Source: an uncultured Bacteroidales bacterium
GTDB taxonomy: Bacteria > Bacteroidota > Bacteroidia > Bacteroidales > Bacteroidaceae
Assembly (NCBI GenBank): GCA_902781515.1
Contig: CACZJU010000014.1
Span: forward strand, 1-64,000
DNA: 64,000 nt
Direction: 5' to 3'
Shown here: positions 20,005 to 30,515 of the stretch, piece after piece
How positions within the stretch are numbered: the stretch's first letter is position 1
Layout: every line of letters begins with the position of its first letter
Program-made: the position numbers and the translations under genes
The notes under the pieces: generated by a model
Database searches by the model: none
The model's input: the letters and a program-made list of their open reading frames with translations, nothing else
Told to the model about the DNA's origin: nothing

Positions 20005-20738
20005 AGATACTGAATATCATACTCAAGACGCTGCTGCTATTGGGCACGCTGGCCTATCTTGTCTTCGCATTGGTTAAGGTAAGCCGACCAACCGAAGAAA
20101 TGGTATGCACTGGCGTAGAAATACAGATTGCCGATTCAGGACAGATATGCCTGATTGACAAAGCTGGAATCGAAACCTATTTGGCAAAGCAAAAAATCAG
20201 TCCTAAAGGACGCACCTTGGCTGATGTTGACATAAAAGGAGTTGAAGCAAAGTTGTCGGCTAATCCCTATATCGACACGGTCAATGTCTTCCACACGGCT
20301 ACAGGAAAGCTGTGCATAAGAGTACGTCCCTACCATCCCATGTTACATATCATGGCACAGGATGGTGATGAATTCTACATCGATGATAATGGTACCATAA
20401 TTCCTGCCAGCGACATTGCCACAGAGCTGCCAATTGTAACGGGCTACGTCACTCGCAGTTTTGCCAGCACTAAACTTGTAACTCTGGGAAGATATCTGCG
20501 CGATGACAAATATTGGCACGAACAGGCTCAACAAATCGACATTGACAAACAAGGTCGCGTGGAACTTATACCGCGTTTTGCTGATCAGCATATCTTGTTG
20601 GGAGAACCCAAGAACATTGCAGACAAGCTGACACGCGTAAGAATGTTCTATGATAAAGCCATGCCAAAGGCCGGTTGGAACAAATACAAAACCATAAACG
20701 CAACCTATAAGGGGCAAATAATCTGTACAAAACAATAA
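20001..20738 (+). CDS. ftsQ: Cell division protein FtsQ
   Basis: A protein of 245 residues with one membrane segment near 8-27, then a periplasmic part with the POTRA-like region (about 40-110, ...VEAKLSANPYIDTVNVF) and the FtsQ beta domain. It scaffolds the divisome. Its position between murC and ftsA is standard in Bacteroidetes; no ddl gene is present in this cluster. The ATG lies in the murC stop (ATGA), implying coupling. Confidence 0.92.
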   Translation: MKILNIILKTLLLLGTLAYLVFALVKVSRPTEEMVCTGVEIQIADSGQICLIDKAGIETYLAKQKISPKGRTLADVDIKGVEAKLSANPYIDTVNVFHTATGKLCIRVRPYHPMLHIMAQDGDEFYIDDNGTIIPASDIATELPIVTGYVTRSFASTKLVTLGRYLRDDKYWHEQAQQIDIDKQGRVELIPRFADQHILLGEPKNIADKLTRVRMFYDKAMPKAGWNKYKTINATYKGQIICTKQ

Positions 20739-20752
20739 TAATATATAACGCT

Positions 20753-22156
20753 ATGGGAGCAGACAAAGAAATTATCGTAGCATTAGAGTTCGGCACGTCG
20801 GCAATACGTGGAATTGCTGGTAAGAAGAAAGCCGATGGCTCTATCCAGATTTTGGACATCGAGCACGAATATGTAGCCGATGCCATACAGCGCGGTGTCA
20901 TCTACAACATCGACAAAACCACCCAAGCAATAACCAACATTACAAGTCGCATGGGCGAGCGCTTGGGAGTTGTTATTCAGCGTGCATACGTCGGAGTGGG
21001 CGGTCAGTCGTTACACACCGCTGGCAACTTCATTTCGCGTGGACTTGAGACAAAAGTCAAGATTACGCCAGAACTCATCGACAATCTTATGGACAACAAC
21101 CGTTCTACCCAGTACACAGATTCTGAGATTCTCGATGTGATCCCCCAGGAATATGTGGTGGGCAATCGCACCATCACCGATCCTATAGGAATACAGACAG
21201 AGCAGATCGAAGCTCGCTTCATGAACGTCATTGCACGCAGTTCTGTTCTCGAAAACATTCATAAATGTATGCGCCTGGCAGAAATCGAGATTGTCGATAT
21301 GCTCATATCTCCGCTCATGCTCGCCGATTCTATGCTTACCGATAGCGAAAAGCGTTCGGGATGTGCTCTTGTGGACTTCGGCGCCGGCACTACAACCGTA
21401 GCTGTATACAGCGGCAACTTGCTGCGCCATCTGGTTGTCATTCCCTTGGGAGGTTCCAACATCACACTGGATATCGCAAAGGCTAACCAAATGGAATTCG
21501 AGGAGGCAGAATCACTAAAGCGTAAATATGGAATTGCATATGTTGCAGCAGAAAGTGACAATCCACAGCAAATAGCTATCAGCAACGACCGCACCCTGTC
21601 AGAAAACGATTTACAGAATATCATAGGTGCTCGTCAAGAAGAAATCATTGCTAACGTGTGGAACCAGATTCAGCAGATGAGCAGCAACCTTCTTGCAGGT
21701 ATCATCATCACTGGTAATGCAGCCCAGTTGAAAGATATGCCGGAAGCCATCAAGCACTTCACTCAGTTCACTAAGAACGTGAAGATTGCGAAGTCACTTA
21801 TTACAACTGTGGATGTGGCTGACGATATTACAACTCCTCAGGGCATAAGCATCGAAACCTTAGTAGCCTTGCTCATGCATGGTGAGGCTAATTGCGTGAC
21901 AGAACCTGAACCCGTGGTTGAAGCTGAAGAGGTTATAGCCGCAGCACAAGGAGAAATTGCTGCACACTATGCAAAGCCTGAAGCCTCCATAGAAGAAACC
22001 AAACCGGCAGTAACGGCCGATAAGAAACCCGAACCACAAACCACATATGAACACGAATCCGAACAACCCGTACGCAAGAAGGGAGGATTGGGCGAGAGTA
22101 TGAAGAAGTTCGGTCGCTTCCTTGGCAATATTTTCTCAGAAGAGGACGACGATTAA
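20753..22156 (+). CDS. ftsA: Cell division protein FtsA
   Basis: An actin-like ATPase of 467 residues that tethers FtsZ to the membrane. It shows the phosphate-1 region ALEFGTSAIRG, the SHS2/1C subdomain and phosphate-2 LVDFGAGTTTVAVY. A long acidic linker (about 385-440) leads to a C-terminal amphipathic helix (LGESMKKFGRFLGNIFSEE), the expected membrane-targeting sequence. It lies 30 nt ahead of ftsZ. Confidence 0.95.
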   Translation: MGADKEIIVALEFGTSAIRGIAGKKKADGSIQILDIEHEYVADAIQRGVIYNIDKTTQAITNITSRMGERLGVVIQRAYVGVGGQSLHTAGNFISRGLETKVKITPELIDNLMDNNRSTQYTDSEILDVIPQEYVVGNRTITDPIGIQTEQIEARFMNVIARSSVLENIHKCMRLAEIEIVDMLISPLMLADSMLTDSEKRSGCALVDFGAGTTTVAVYSGNLLRHLVVIPLGGSNITLDIAKANQMEFEEAESLKRKYGIAYVAAESDNPQQIAISNDRTLSENDLQNIIGARQEEIIANVWNQIQQMSSNLLAGIIITGNAAQLKDMPEAIKHFTQFTKNVKIAKSLITTVDVADDITTPQGISIETLVALLMHGEANCVTEPEPVVEAEEVIAAAQGEIAAHYAKPEASIEETKPAVTADKKPEPQTTYEHESEQPVRKKGGLGESMKKFGRFLGNIFSEEDDD

Positions 22157-22186
22157 TAGTATCCACCTAATCACATAATAAAGAAT

Positions 22187-23551
22187 ATGGAGCAGAAAAA
22201 ATTCGGAGCAGAAGACGGAATAATCTTCACTGGATTCCATTCTAACAATCCCAGCATCATCAAGGTGATTGGCGTGGGAGGTGGTGGCGGCAATGCCGTG
22301 AACCACATGTTCAACGAAGGCATACACGATGTAAGCTACGTAGTTTGTAACACTGATAACAAGGCACTGACCGATAGTCCCGTACCCAACAAATTGCAAC
22401 TTGGCAAAGAGGGACTGGGAGCCGGAAACCGTCCGGAACGCGCACGCGAAGCAGCCCGTGAAAGCATTGATGACATCAATGCAATGCTCGACGACGGTAC
22501 AAAGATGGTGTTCATCACTGCAGGTATGGGCGGTGGTACAGGAACTGGTGCAGCTCCCATCATTGCACAGTGCGCAAAGGAAAAGGGCATTCTGACGGTG
22601 GGTATTGTCACCATTCCCTTCCGTTTCGAGGGTAACAAGAAGATTGACCAGGCACTGGAAGGTGTTGAGGAAATCAAGAAACATGTAGATGCCCTGTTGG
22701 TTATCAACAACGAACGCCTGCGCGAAATCTATCCTGAACTGACAGTAATAAACGCCTTCGGACGTGCTGACGACACTCTGACCATTGCAGCCCGTTCCAT
22801 AGCTGAAATCATCACTATGCGCGGACGCATCAACCTCGACTTCCAGGATGTGAAGACAGTACTTGAGAATGGTGGTGTTGCACTCATGTCCACAGGCTAT
22901 GGCGAGGGAGAAGGACGTGTTAGCAAGGCTATCGATGAAGCCATCAAGTCACCGTTGCTCAACAACAACGACATCTTCAACTCTAAGAAGGTGCTGCTCA
23001 ACATCAACTTCAGCGATGCTGAGGAAAGTCAGCAGTTCACGATGGAGGAGATGAACGAGGTTCACAACTTCATGAGCAAGTTCTCTAAGGAAGTAGAGGT
23101 GAAGTGGGGTATGGCTACCGATCCAACACTTGGCAACAAGATTAAGATTACGCTTCTTGCTACAGGCTTCGGTCTGCAAAGCGTACCTGGTATGCAAGAC
23201 GCTATGGAGCGTAACATCCTGCAAAAGACTGAGGAAGAACGCGAAAAGCAGGAACAGCGCGATATGATGCGCGAGCACTACTATCACGATGGTGGGCAAC
23301 CTTTGGCACGTCGTCGTCGCCACATCTTCCTGTTCTCACCGTCAGACCTCGACAACGAGGATATTATTGCACGTGTTGAGGAGACTCCTACATTCCGTCG
23401 TACTAAGGATGAACTGGCACAGATTCGCAACACCGGTGAGCCAATAGAGGTCGCACATGCTGAACAGCCAAAGGTCGAGGAACAGCCATCAAAGACAGAG
23501 GCTGCAGAAGAAACTTTCATTGGTTTCCAACTTGGTGACGACGACGAATAG
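22187..23551 (+). CDS. ftsZ: Cell division GTPase FtsZ
   Basis: A tubulin-like protein of 454 residues. It has the N-terminal GVGGGGGNAVNHM and the tubulin signature GGGTGTGAAP near residue 110; NLDFQDVKTVL lies further on. After the core, a linker leads to ETPTFRRTKDEL near 405, which could be the partner-binding peptide. It is followed by an acidic tail of about 45 residues ending GFQLGDDDE, so the peptide is not terminal. It converges on recO with only 2 nt between stop codons and no visible terminator. Confidence 0.95.
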   Translation: MEQKKFGAEDGIIFTGFHSNNPSIIKVIGVGGGGGNAVNHMFNEGIHDVSYVVCNTDNKALTDSPVPNKLQLGKEGLGAGNRPERAREAARESIDDINAMLDDGTKMVFITAGMGGGTGTGAAPIIAQCAKEKGILTVGIVTIPFRFEGNKKIDQALEGVEEIKKHVDALLVINNERLREIYPELTVINAFGRADDTLTIAARSIAEIITMRGRINLDFQDVKTVLENGGVALMSTGYGEGEGRVSKAIDEAIKSPLLNNNDIFNSKKVLLNINFSDAEESQQFTMEEMNEVHNFMSKFSKEVEVKWGMATDPTLGNKIKITLLATGFGLQSVPGMQDAMERNILQKTEEEREKQEQRDMMREHYYHDGGQPLARRRRHIFLFSPSDLDNEDIIARVEETPTFRRTKDELAQIRNTGEPIEVAHAEQPKVEEQPSKTEAAEETFIGFQLGDDDE

Positions 23552-23553
23552 AG

Positions 23554-24219
23554 CTAACTCAGTACCTCGCGCAAGATAGCCATCGAGCGCAACTCAGGGA
23601 AATGTGGCACGTGGTTGCGATAGTAATCGTTGAGCACCTGCAACATACGAGCTCTCTGTTCACGGGAAAAACGAAACAAATGCATGGTGGCAAAGTCCAT
23701 GCGTAACATTACAGGCACAAGCGCCTTCTCCTGCTCCAGGAGGCCAGCTTGTGCCTCTTCCGTATCTGGCCATACCCCCAAAAAACGCGAAAGACGTATG
23801 AGAAATGTCAAAGGAAAGTTGGCATAACCCTCATCGCGCTCATCAAGCCAAAGCAATGAATTGCGCAGGTATACAAAAAGGTCGGGATTGGGCTCCTCCT
23901 CACGCAACGCGTAATAAAGGAATTCACCGAGGAAGAGGGCTATCGTTTGTTTCATCGGATGATAGGGCAGCGAGCGGAACGGCTCGTCAACATGCACATC
24001 CACCAGTTTTTGCAACCGTGCCGATTCCTGATAGTCCATATCCAGCTCCAACATGCTCAGCGGAGCCAGCAACACATTCTGTAAGGCAGAGCGACGTGTG
24101 TGTGGCACTCGCACGGCAAAACTCACAGCCCCTCTCGTCTCAGTGAACAAAGTAGCTATAACCTTCGCATCACCATAACGAAGTGTGTGCAAAACGATTC
24201 CACGGGTTTTCTCTATCAT
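23554..24219 (-). CDS. recO: DNA repair protein RecO
   Basis: A protein of 221 residues, slightly short for the family. It mediates RecA loading in the RecFOR pathway. The N-terminal OB fold (MIEKTRGIVLHTLRYGDAKVIATLFTE, cut here to its key words: GIVLHTLRYGD and TLFTETRG) and the alpha-helical C-terminal half are seen. No zinc-finger cysteines occur, which is common in this phylum. It is convergent with ftsZ. Confidence 0.9.
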   Translation of the reverse strand: MIEKTRGIVLHTLRYGDAKVIATLFTETRGAVSFAVRVPHTRRSALQNVLLAPLSMLELDMDYQESARLQKLVDVHVDEPFRSLPYHPMKQTIALFLGEFLYYALREEEPNPDLFVYLRNSLLWLDERDEGYANFPLTFLIRLSRFLGVWPDTEEAQAGLLEQEKALVPVMLRMDFATMHLFRFSREQRARMLQVLNDYYRNHVPHFPELRSMAILREVLS

Positions 24220-24295
24220 TGCAACTGCGAAGATACAAATTAATAAATGAAGAATGAAAAATTAAAAGTGAAAAATGAAAAAACTTACAAAACTC

Positions 24296-24326
24296 TTTGT
24301 CAGTTTCTGGAAAAGTCGTAACTTTG
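24296..24326 (+). promoter_or_regulatory. Promoter of the tRNA-Glu/rpsT unit
   Basis: TTTG (24296-24299), 19-nt spacer, TAACTTTG (24319-24326): a full consensus match. The tRNA starts 56 nt after the -7 box. Confidence 0.85.
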
Positions 24327-24381
24327 CACCCGCAATCGCGACCTCTGGTCTCCTTGCAGTGGCTAAAACCACAGATTAGGC

Positions 24382-24453
24382 GGTCCCTTCGTCTATCGGT
24401 TAGGACGAGAGATTTTCATTCTCTAAAGAGGAGTTCGACTCTCCTAGGGACTA
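24382..24453 (+). tRNA. tRNA-Glu (anticodon TTC)
   Basis: The cloverleaf closes. Acceptor GGTCCCT pairs with AGGGACT (one G-U) plus discriminator A. The anticodon stem is AGAGA/TCTCT with loop TTTTCAT, placing TTC at 24415-24417. The T arm is AGGAG-TTCGACT-CTCCT. The gene has 72 nt, with CCA not encoded. It is followed 36 nt later by rpsT, probably on one transcript. Confidence 0.96.
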
Positions 24454-24489
24454 CGAGAAAAGATTAAAGATTAAAGATTAAAGATTAAA

Positions 24490-24744
24490 ATGGCAAACCA
24501 CAAATCATCCCTGAAAAGAATCCGTCAGGAGCAGAAGCGTCGCCTTCACAATCGCTACTACGCTAAGACCATGCGTAACGCAGTACGCAAGATGCGTGCT
24601 ACTACGGACAAGGCAGCAGCAGTAGAGATGTACCCCGGCATCCAGAAGCTTCTGGACAAACTGGCCAAGGTAAACATCATCCACAAGAACAAGGCCTCCA
24701 ATCTGAAGTCTAAGCTGGCTCGTTACATTGCCAAGCTGGGCTAA
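24490..24744 (+). CDS. rpsT: 30S ribosomal protein S20
   Basis: A protein of 84 residues, the usual length. [17 protein letters not shown] is the typical highly basic N-terminus, and the whole chain is predicted helical. It binds 16S rRNA early in 30S assembly. A run of GATTAAA repeats (24462-24488) fills the gap from tRNA-Glu. An intrinsic terminator follows. Confidence 0.97.
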   Translation: MANHKSSLKRIRQEQKRRLHNRYYAKTMRNAVRKMRATTDKAAAVEMYPGIQKLLDKLAKVNIIHKNKASNLKSKLARYIAKLG

Positions 24745-24766
24745 TCCTAAAGACGGAGTTTCCATA

Positions 24767-24803
24767 GCGGTCATCCCACAACGGGGTGACCGCTTTCTTT
24801 TCT
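24767..24803 (+). terminator. Intrinsic terminator of rpsT
   Basis: An eleven-pair stem (GCGGTCATCCC at 24767-24777 with GGGGTGACCGC at 24783-24793, loop ACAAC) is followed by TTTCTTTTCT. Confidence 0.92.
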
Positions 24804-24814
24804 CCTACGCCTTA

Positions 24815-24838
24815 CTATCCCTCCGCCGGAAGGTATAG
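24815..24838. repeat. Hairpin related to the one at 35557-35590
   Basis: CTATCCCTCCGCCGGAAGGTATAG has an imperfect stem (CTAT-CC with GG-TATAG, one bulge). Its core TATCCCTYCGYCGGAAGRTA is shared with the hairpin at 35.56 kb. In both places it lies beside an array of the same 23-nt repeat. Confidence 0.7.
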
Positions 24839-24841
24839 AAT

Positions 24842-24956
24842 TTACCGCCACAGGTTAACTTAACTTACCGCCACAGGTTAACTTAACTTACCGCCATAGG
24901 TTAACTTAACTTACCGCCACAGGTTAACTTAACTTACCGCCATAGGTTAACTTAAC
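24842..24956. repeat. Five tandem copies of a 23-nt palindromic repeat
   Basis: The unit is TTACCGCCAYAGGTTAACTTAAC, at 24842, 24865, 24888, 24911 and 24934. The copies differ only at one C/T position (CACAGG or CATAGG). A degenerate sixth (CTTCGGCTATAGGTT) follows. There is no unique spacer between units, so it is not a CRISPR array. It lies between the rpsT terminator and the gyrB promoter. Confidence 0.95.
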
Positions 24957-24994
24957 CTTCGGCTATAGGTTCCGCAATAAATTCTATGAATTTA

Positions 24995-27043
<2,049 letters not shown>

Positions 27044-27076
27044 CCGTAAAACCGAATAACTTAAAAATCTAAAATT

Positions 27077-27721
27077 ATGGCAAACTTACAAGTAATGCCC
27101 GTCATCAAAGACGGATGTGCAATTGGCATTAAGAATGCTCCATCACTAATCGGAGCCCTCATCCTTTGGGTACTTACCATCTGGATTCCTTATATCAACG
27201 TAGGAACAACCATTGCCCTGTGTTCAATTCCCGTAGCCCTGTCGAAAGGCAAGGTGCTTTCTCCCACATTCATCTTCGGTAGTCACTACCGCAAGCAGAT
27301 GGGCGATTTCTTCATTCTTGAGGGGCTCCAGACAATGGCAGTCTATGCATCTATGATTTTCTTATTGTTCCCCGCCTTAGTGCTGTCCTACAGCTGGAGT
27401 CAGGCAGTATATCTGCTGCTCGACAAGGAGTTGAACCCAACAGAAGCTCTGTCAGCAAGCAACAAGCTGACCTATGGTCACAAATGGACTCTGTTTGGTA
27501 TTGACCTGCTCGTTGGCATACTGGCAACTTTGGTAATAGCAATCATCGGCTACATCACATTGGAGATGGATACCACATTAGGTGTCATTGTTATTATCAT
27601 ACTCGTCCTCTTGATTGCTCCCGTCTATATGGGCTGTCACGGCGTAGTTTACAAGCAACTGACAGAAGAGCCCGTTGTAGAGGAAACAATAATCGAAGAG
27701 ACTGTTGAGACAGCCGAGTAA
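27077..27721 (+). CDS. Integral membrane protein, unknown function
   Basis: A protein of 214 residues with about four or five hydrophobic segments (near 20-60, 85-120, 145-170 and 175-195), then an acidic tail EEPVVEETIIEETVETAE. I do not recognise a named family; polytopic proteins of this look are common in Bacteroidetes. It starts 33 nt after gyrB with no promoter seen, so read-through from gyrB is likely. A terminator follows. Confidence 0.7.
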   Translation: MANLQVMPVIKDGCAIGIKNAPSLIGALILWVLTIWIPYINVGTTIALCSIPVALSKGKVLSPTFIFGSHYRKQMGDFFILEGLQTMAVYASMIFLLFPALVLSYSWSQAVYLLLDKELNPTEALSASNKLTYGHKWTLFGIDLLVGILATLVIAIIGYITLEMDTTLGVIVIIILVLLIAPVYMGCHGVVYKQLTEEPVVEETIIEETVETAE

Positions 27722-27741
27722 GACAACCGCAAACAATAACT

Positions 27742-27773
27742 AAAGGGGGAGCACAAATCGTGTTCCCCTTTTC
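27742..27773. terminator. Bidirectional intrinsic terminator
   Basis: The stem AAAGGGGGAGCAC (27742-27754) pairs, with two G-U pairs, with GTGTTCCCCTTTT (27760-27772), loop AAATC. T-runs flank it on the plus strand, and the minus strand also ends in a T-rich arm, so it can serve the gyrB unit and the converging DUF3109 gene. Confidence 0.85.
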
Positions 27774-27794
27774 TTATGCATATACCTTTATATA

Positions 27795-28361
27795 TTATAT
27801 GTTGAAACCTTGCTTGCGTAGTTCGGAAATCATGGTTTCCAGTTCCTGATACCACGCAGAGCCGAAACGTCGGATGAGAGGCTCGCGCAGGAACTGATAG
27901 AGACGAACGTCCTCACGCCTGCCCTTCTCCACTGCATCCTTACAAATTTCCCAACGGTGATAGTTAAGCCCGATAAAATCGCCAATTTTCTTTTCACGGA
28001 TGGGATATAGGTGACAACTTATCGGCCGCTGACAGAGCAAGCATCCCTGCGGACCGCGAAAAGCACAGTCGCGATTATTCACTATGCAAGTAACCAATTC
28101 ACCTTCAGGGTCAGCATAAGCCACGCCAGTACGGTCTATCTCCGACTGGGCAGAAGCTGAGAGACGAGGCCAAAGGTCGTCTAACTGCTCTTCAATATCG
28201 GCTATTTCATCGAGAGTGACAGGTGCACCGGCATCACCCTCTTCACAACAGCGTCCACCGCACTTCGTAATGTCGCAAGCGAAGTACTCAGTGATGATGT
28301 CAGGCGAAAGCAACACATCACCAACCTGCAAGATTGGAGGCAAAATACTCCCTTCCCTCAT
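27795..28361 (-). CDS. DUF3109 family cysteine-rich protein
   Basis: A protein of 188 residues with the chosen start. The cysteine pattern CDITKCGGRCC near residue 28, C...C...CLLC...CHLYP further on and a late WEIC is that of DUF3109, related to the YkgJ-type putative metal or Fe-S binding proteins. No biochemical role is known to me. The start is uncertain: family members begin close to the QVGDVLLS words, and the ATG at 28361 is nearest, but it lies inside a G-rich repeat element. An ATG at 28409 overlaps ung by 26 nt. Confidence 0.8.
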   Translation of the reverse strand: MREGSILPPILQVGDVLLSPDIITEYFACDITKCGGRCCEEGDAGAPVTLDEIADIEEQLDDLWPRLSASAQSEIDRTGVAYADPEGELVTCIVNNRDCAFRGPQGCLLCQRPISCHLYPIREKKIGDFIGLNYHRWEICKDAVEKGRREDVRLYQFLREPLIRRFGSAWYQELETMISELRKQGFNI

Positions 28362-28380
28362 GGAGGGATTGGGGAGGGGG
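28351..28380. repeat. G-rich hairpin element between ung and DUF3109
   Basis: TCCCTC-AT-GGAGGGA forms a small hairpin, followed by TTGGGGAGGGGG. It abuts the ung stop codon and covers the likely start of DUF3109. A similar hairpin plus GGGGAGG block lies in-frame within rnpA at 51761-51794 (opposite orientation). Confidence 0.6.
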
Positions 28381-28383
28381 TTA

Positions 28384-29049
28384 TTACCAGATGATTGGTG
28401 TAATTCCATGTTCTTGAAGATAGGCATTACAGCGACTGAACTGGTGCTGACCGAACCATCCACCACGATTTGCACTAAGCGGCGAAGGATGAACACTTTC
28501 GAGGACGAGATTGCGCGTGCGATCAATCATTCCGGCTTTACTGCGTGCAAAGCCGCCCCAAAGCATATATACTATATTCTCACGATTGGTAGCCAGAGCC
28601 CGAATGGCAGCATCGGTAAACTGCTGCCAGCCAAGCGATGCATGACTGTTTGCCATGTGGGCACGGACCGATAAGGTCGCGTTCAGCAACAGAACACCCT
28701 GTTGAGCCCAACGTGTCAGATTTCCCGACGGTGGAATTGGAGCACCGAGGTCATCGGCAATCTCCTTGAATATGTTCTGCAGAGAAGGCGGGAAAGGAAC
28801 GCCATCCTGTACTGAAAAACTCAGTCCGTGAGCCTGTCCAGGTTCGTGGTAAGGGTCTTGTCCAAGAATAACAACCTTCACTTTATCAAACGGAGTCTGG
28901 TTGAAGGCATTGAAGATAAGTGAACCTGGAGGATAACACACTCCAGCACTATATTCACGGCGCACCGCTTCTGCTAAATTTGCAAAGTAAGGTTTCTCAA
29001 ATTCCGCTTGCAAATGCTCCTTCCACGAAGATTCTATCTTTACGTCCAT
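28384..29049 (-). CDS. ung: Uracil-DNA glycosylase (family 1)
   Basis: A protein of 221 residues. It removes uracil from DNA, starting base-excision repair. The catalytic block GQDPYHEPGQAHGL contains the water-activating Asp. LLLNATLSVR and the DNA-intercalating HPSPLSANRGG motif are intact. I start at the ATG at 29049 (MDVKIESSWKEHL); the ATG at 29073 overlaps the -7 box. It is divergent from the symporter gene. Confidence 0.96.
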   Translation of the reverse strand: MDVKIESSWKEHLQAEFEKPYFANLAEAVRREYSAGVCYPPGSLIFNAFNQTPFDKVKVVILGQDPYHEPGQAHGLSFSVQDGVPFPPSLQNIFKEIADDLGAPIPPSGNLTRWAQQGVLLLNATLSVRAHMANSHASLGWQQFTDAAIRALATNRENIVYMLWGGFARSKAGMIDRTRNLVLESVHPSPLSANRGGWFGQHQFSRCNAYLQEHGITPIIW

Positions 29050-29070
29050 CCTTTTCCTGTTTATTAGCAA

Positions 29071-29103
29071 CAAAGTTACAGAAAAATATCTTAATTTTGC
29101 AAA
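29071..29103 (-). promoter_or_regulatory. Divergent promoters of ung and the symporter
   Basis: On the minus strand, TTTG (29103-29100), 21-nt spacer and TAACTTTG (29078-29071) serve ung. On the plus strand, TAATTTTG (29092-29099) is a -7 box for the symporter, with no clear -33. The two promoters overlap, so they may compete. Confidence 0.7.
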
Positions 29104-29118
29104 GAAAAAATCGCGAAT

Positions 29119-30498
29119 ATGGATTCCATTAATTATTTCTTTCAGATACTGAGTTCTTTCCTATGGGGCTGGCCCATGATTGTACTACTGCTCGGCACGC
29201 ATGTCTTTCTTACCATACGTCTGCGCGTACCACAACGAAAACTGTTCACTGGCATACGTTTATCGGTACAGAAGGATAAAGGTGCCAAGGGTGATGTCAG
29301 TCAGTTCGGGGCTTTGGCTACAGCTTTGGCAGCCACTATCGGTACGGGCAATATCGTGGGCGTAGCCACAGCTGTTGCCTTGGGAGGTCCAGGTGCTGTT
29401 CTTTGGTGCTGGCTGACAGGTATCTTCGGTATGGCTACAAAGTACGCCGAAGGACTTTTGGCAGTAAAATACCGAGTACGTGACGAGAACGGCCGCACCT
29501 ATGGCGGTCCTATGTATGCTTTGGAACGTGGACTTGGAATGAAATGGCTGGCAGTTCTCTTTGCCAGCTTCACGGCTTTGGCTTCCTTCGGCATTGGATG
29601 TACCGTGCAAGCCAATAGCATAGCCCTGTTGGCAAACGAAACCTTTGGAATCCCCACATCACTTGTCGGCTTGCTCGTCTGCCTGCTCACAGGCTCTGTT
29701 ATTTTAGGAGGCGTGAAAGCCATAGCCAACGTCTGCACCATCCTCGTGCCCTTTATGGCTCTCCTCTATGTCATTGGCTGCATCGCCATTCTTTGCATGA
29801 ATGGTCCTTACGTATGGCCTGCAGTTCAGCTTATCGTTCAGTCGGCCTTCAACCCATCGGCTGCCGGAGGTGGCTTTGTAGGTGCTACGGTGATGATTGC
29901 CGCCCGCTACGGTATTGCCCGTGGCCTGTTCTCCAACGAAAGCGGTATGGGTTCTGCACCCATCGTAGCTGCTGCGGCACAGACTCGCAATCCAGTCCGT
30001 CAGGCTCTTGTCAGCAGCACAGGAACGTTCTGGGACACTGTCATCATCTGCGCCCTCACAGGTCTGGTATTGGTAAGCAGCATCATCGCCTACCCCGACA
30101 TCAGTTATGCCGACGGAGCAGCCCTCACAAAAGTGGCTTTCTCCAAGATACCATATATCGGTGCACCACTTCTAACATTTGGCATACTCACCTTTGCCTT
30201 TAGTACCATTCTCGGTTGGAGCTACTATGGCGAGAGCGCTGCCAATTATTTAGAGGAAAGAGGCGAGAAGAGGGAGGTAAGAAGAGGGTCACGATTCTAC
30301 CGACTGCTCTACATCGTAGCTCTGTTCTTCGGCAGTATCGTCAATCTCGACATCATCTGGAACATTGCCGACACCATGAATGCCCTCATGGCAATACCCA
30401 ATCTCATTGCCCTGCTGCTACTAAGCAAAGTGGCGGCCCAGGAGACTAAGAAATATCTCTGGGCCGACCGCTTAGATGATGAAATGGAAGAAGGTTAA
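29119..30498 (+). CDS. Sodium:alanine/glycine symporter (AGCS family)
   Basis: A protein of 459 residues with about eleven membrane segments. It takes up alanine or glycine with Na+. Family blocks are GALATALAATIGTGNIVGVATA near residue 60 (key words: ALAATIGTGNI), GGPGAVLWCW and GLFSNESGMGSAPI. It starts 15 nt downstream of its -7 box end region. It is convergent with gpmI. Substrate choice within the family cannot be told from sequence. Confidence 0.9.
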   Translation: MDSINYFFQILSSFLWGWPMIVLLLGTHVFLTIRLRVPQRKLFTGIRLSVQKDKGAKGDVSQFGALATALAATIGTGNIVGVATAVALGGPGAVLWCWLTGIFGMATKYAEGLLAVKYRVRDENGRTYGGPMYALERGLGMKWLAVLFASFTALASFGIGCTVQANSIALLANETFGIPTSLVGLLVCLLTGSVILGGVKAIANVCTILVPFMALLYVIGCIAILCMNGPYVWPAVQLIVQSAFNPSAAGGGFVGATVMIAARYGIARGLFSNESGMGSAPIVAAAAQTRNPVRQALVSSTGTFWDTVIICALTGLVLVSSIIAYPDISYADGAALTKVAFSKIPYIGAPLLTFGILTFAFSTILGWSYYGESAANYLEERGEKREVRRGSRFYRLLYIVALFFGSIVNLDIIWNIADTMNALMAIPNLIALLLLSKVAAQETKKYLWADRLDDEMEEG

Positions 30499-30515
30499 TC
30501 CTTAATCCTTAATCC

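Noticed and set aside
24842..24956. Tandem 23-nt repeats as a CRISPR array
   Set aside because: The units abut without unique spacers and no cas gene is nearby.
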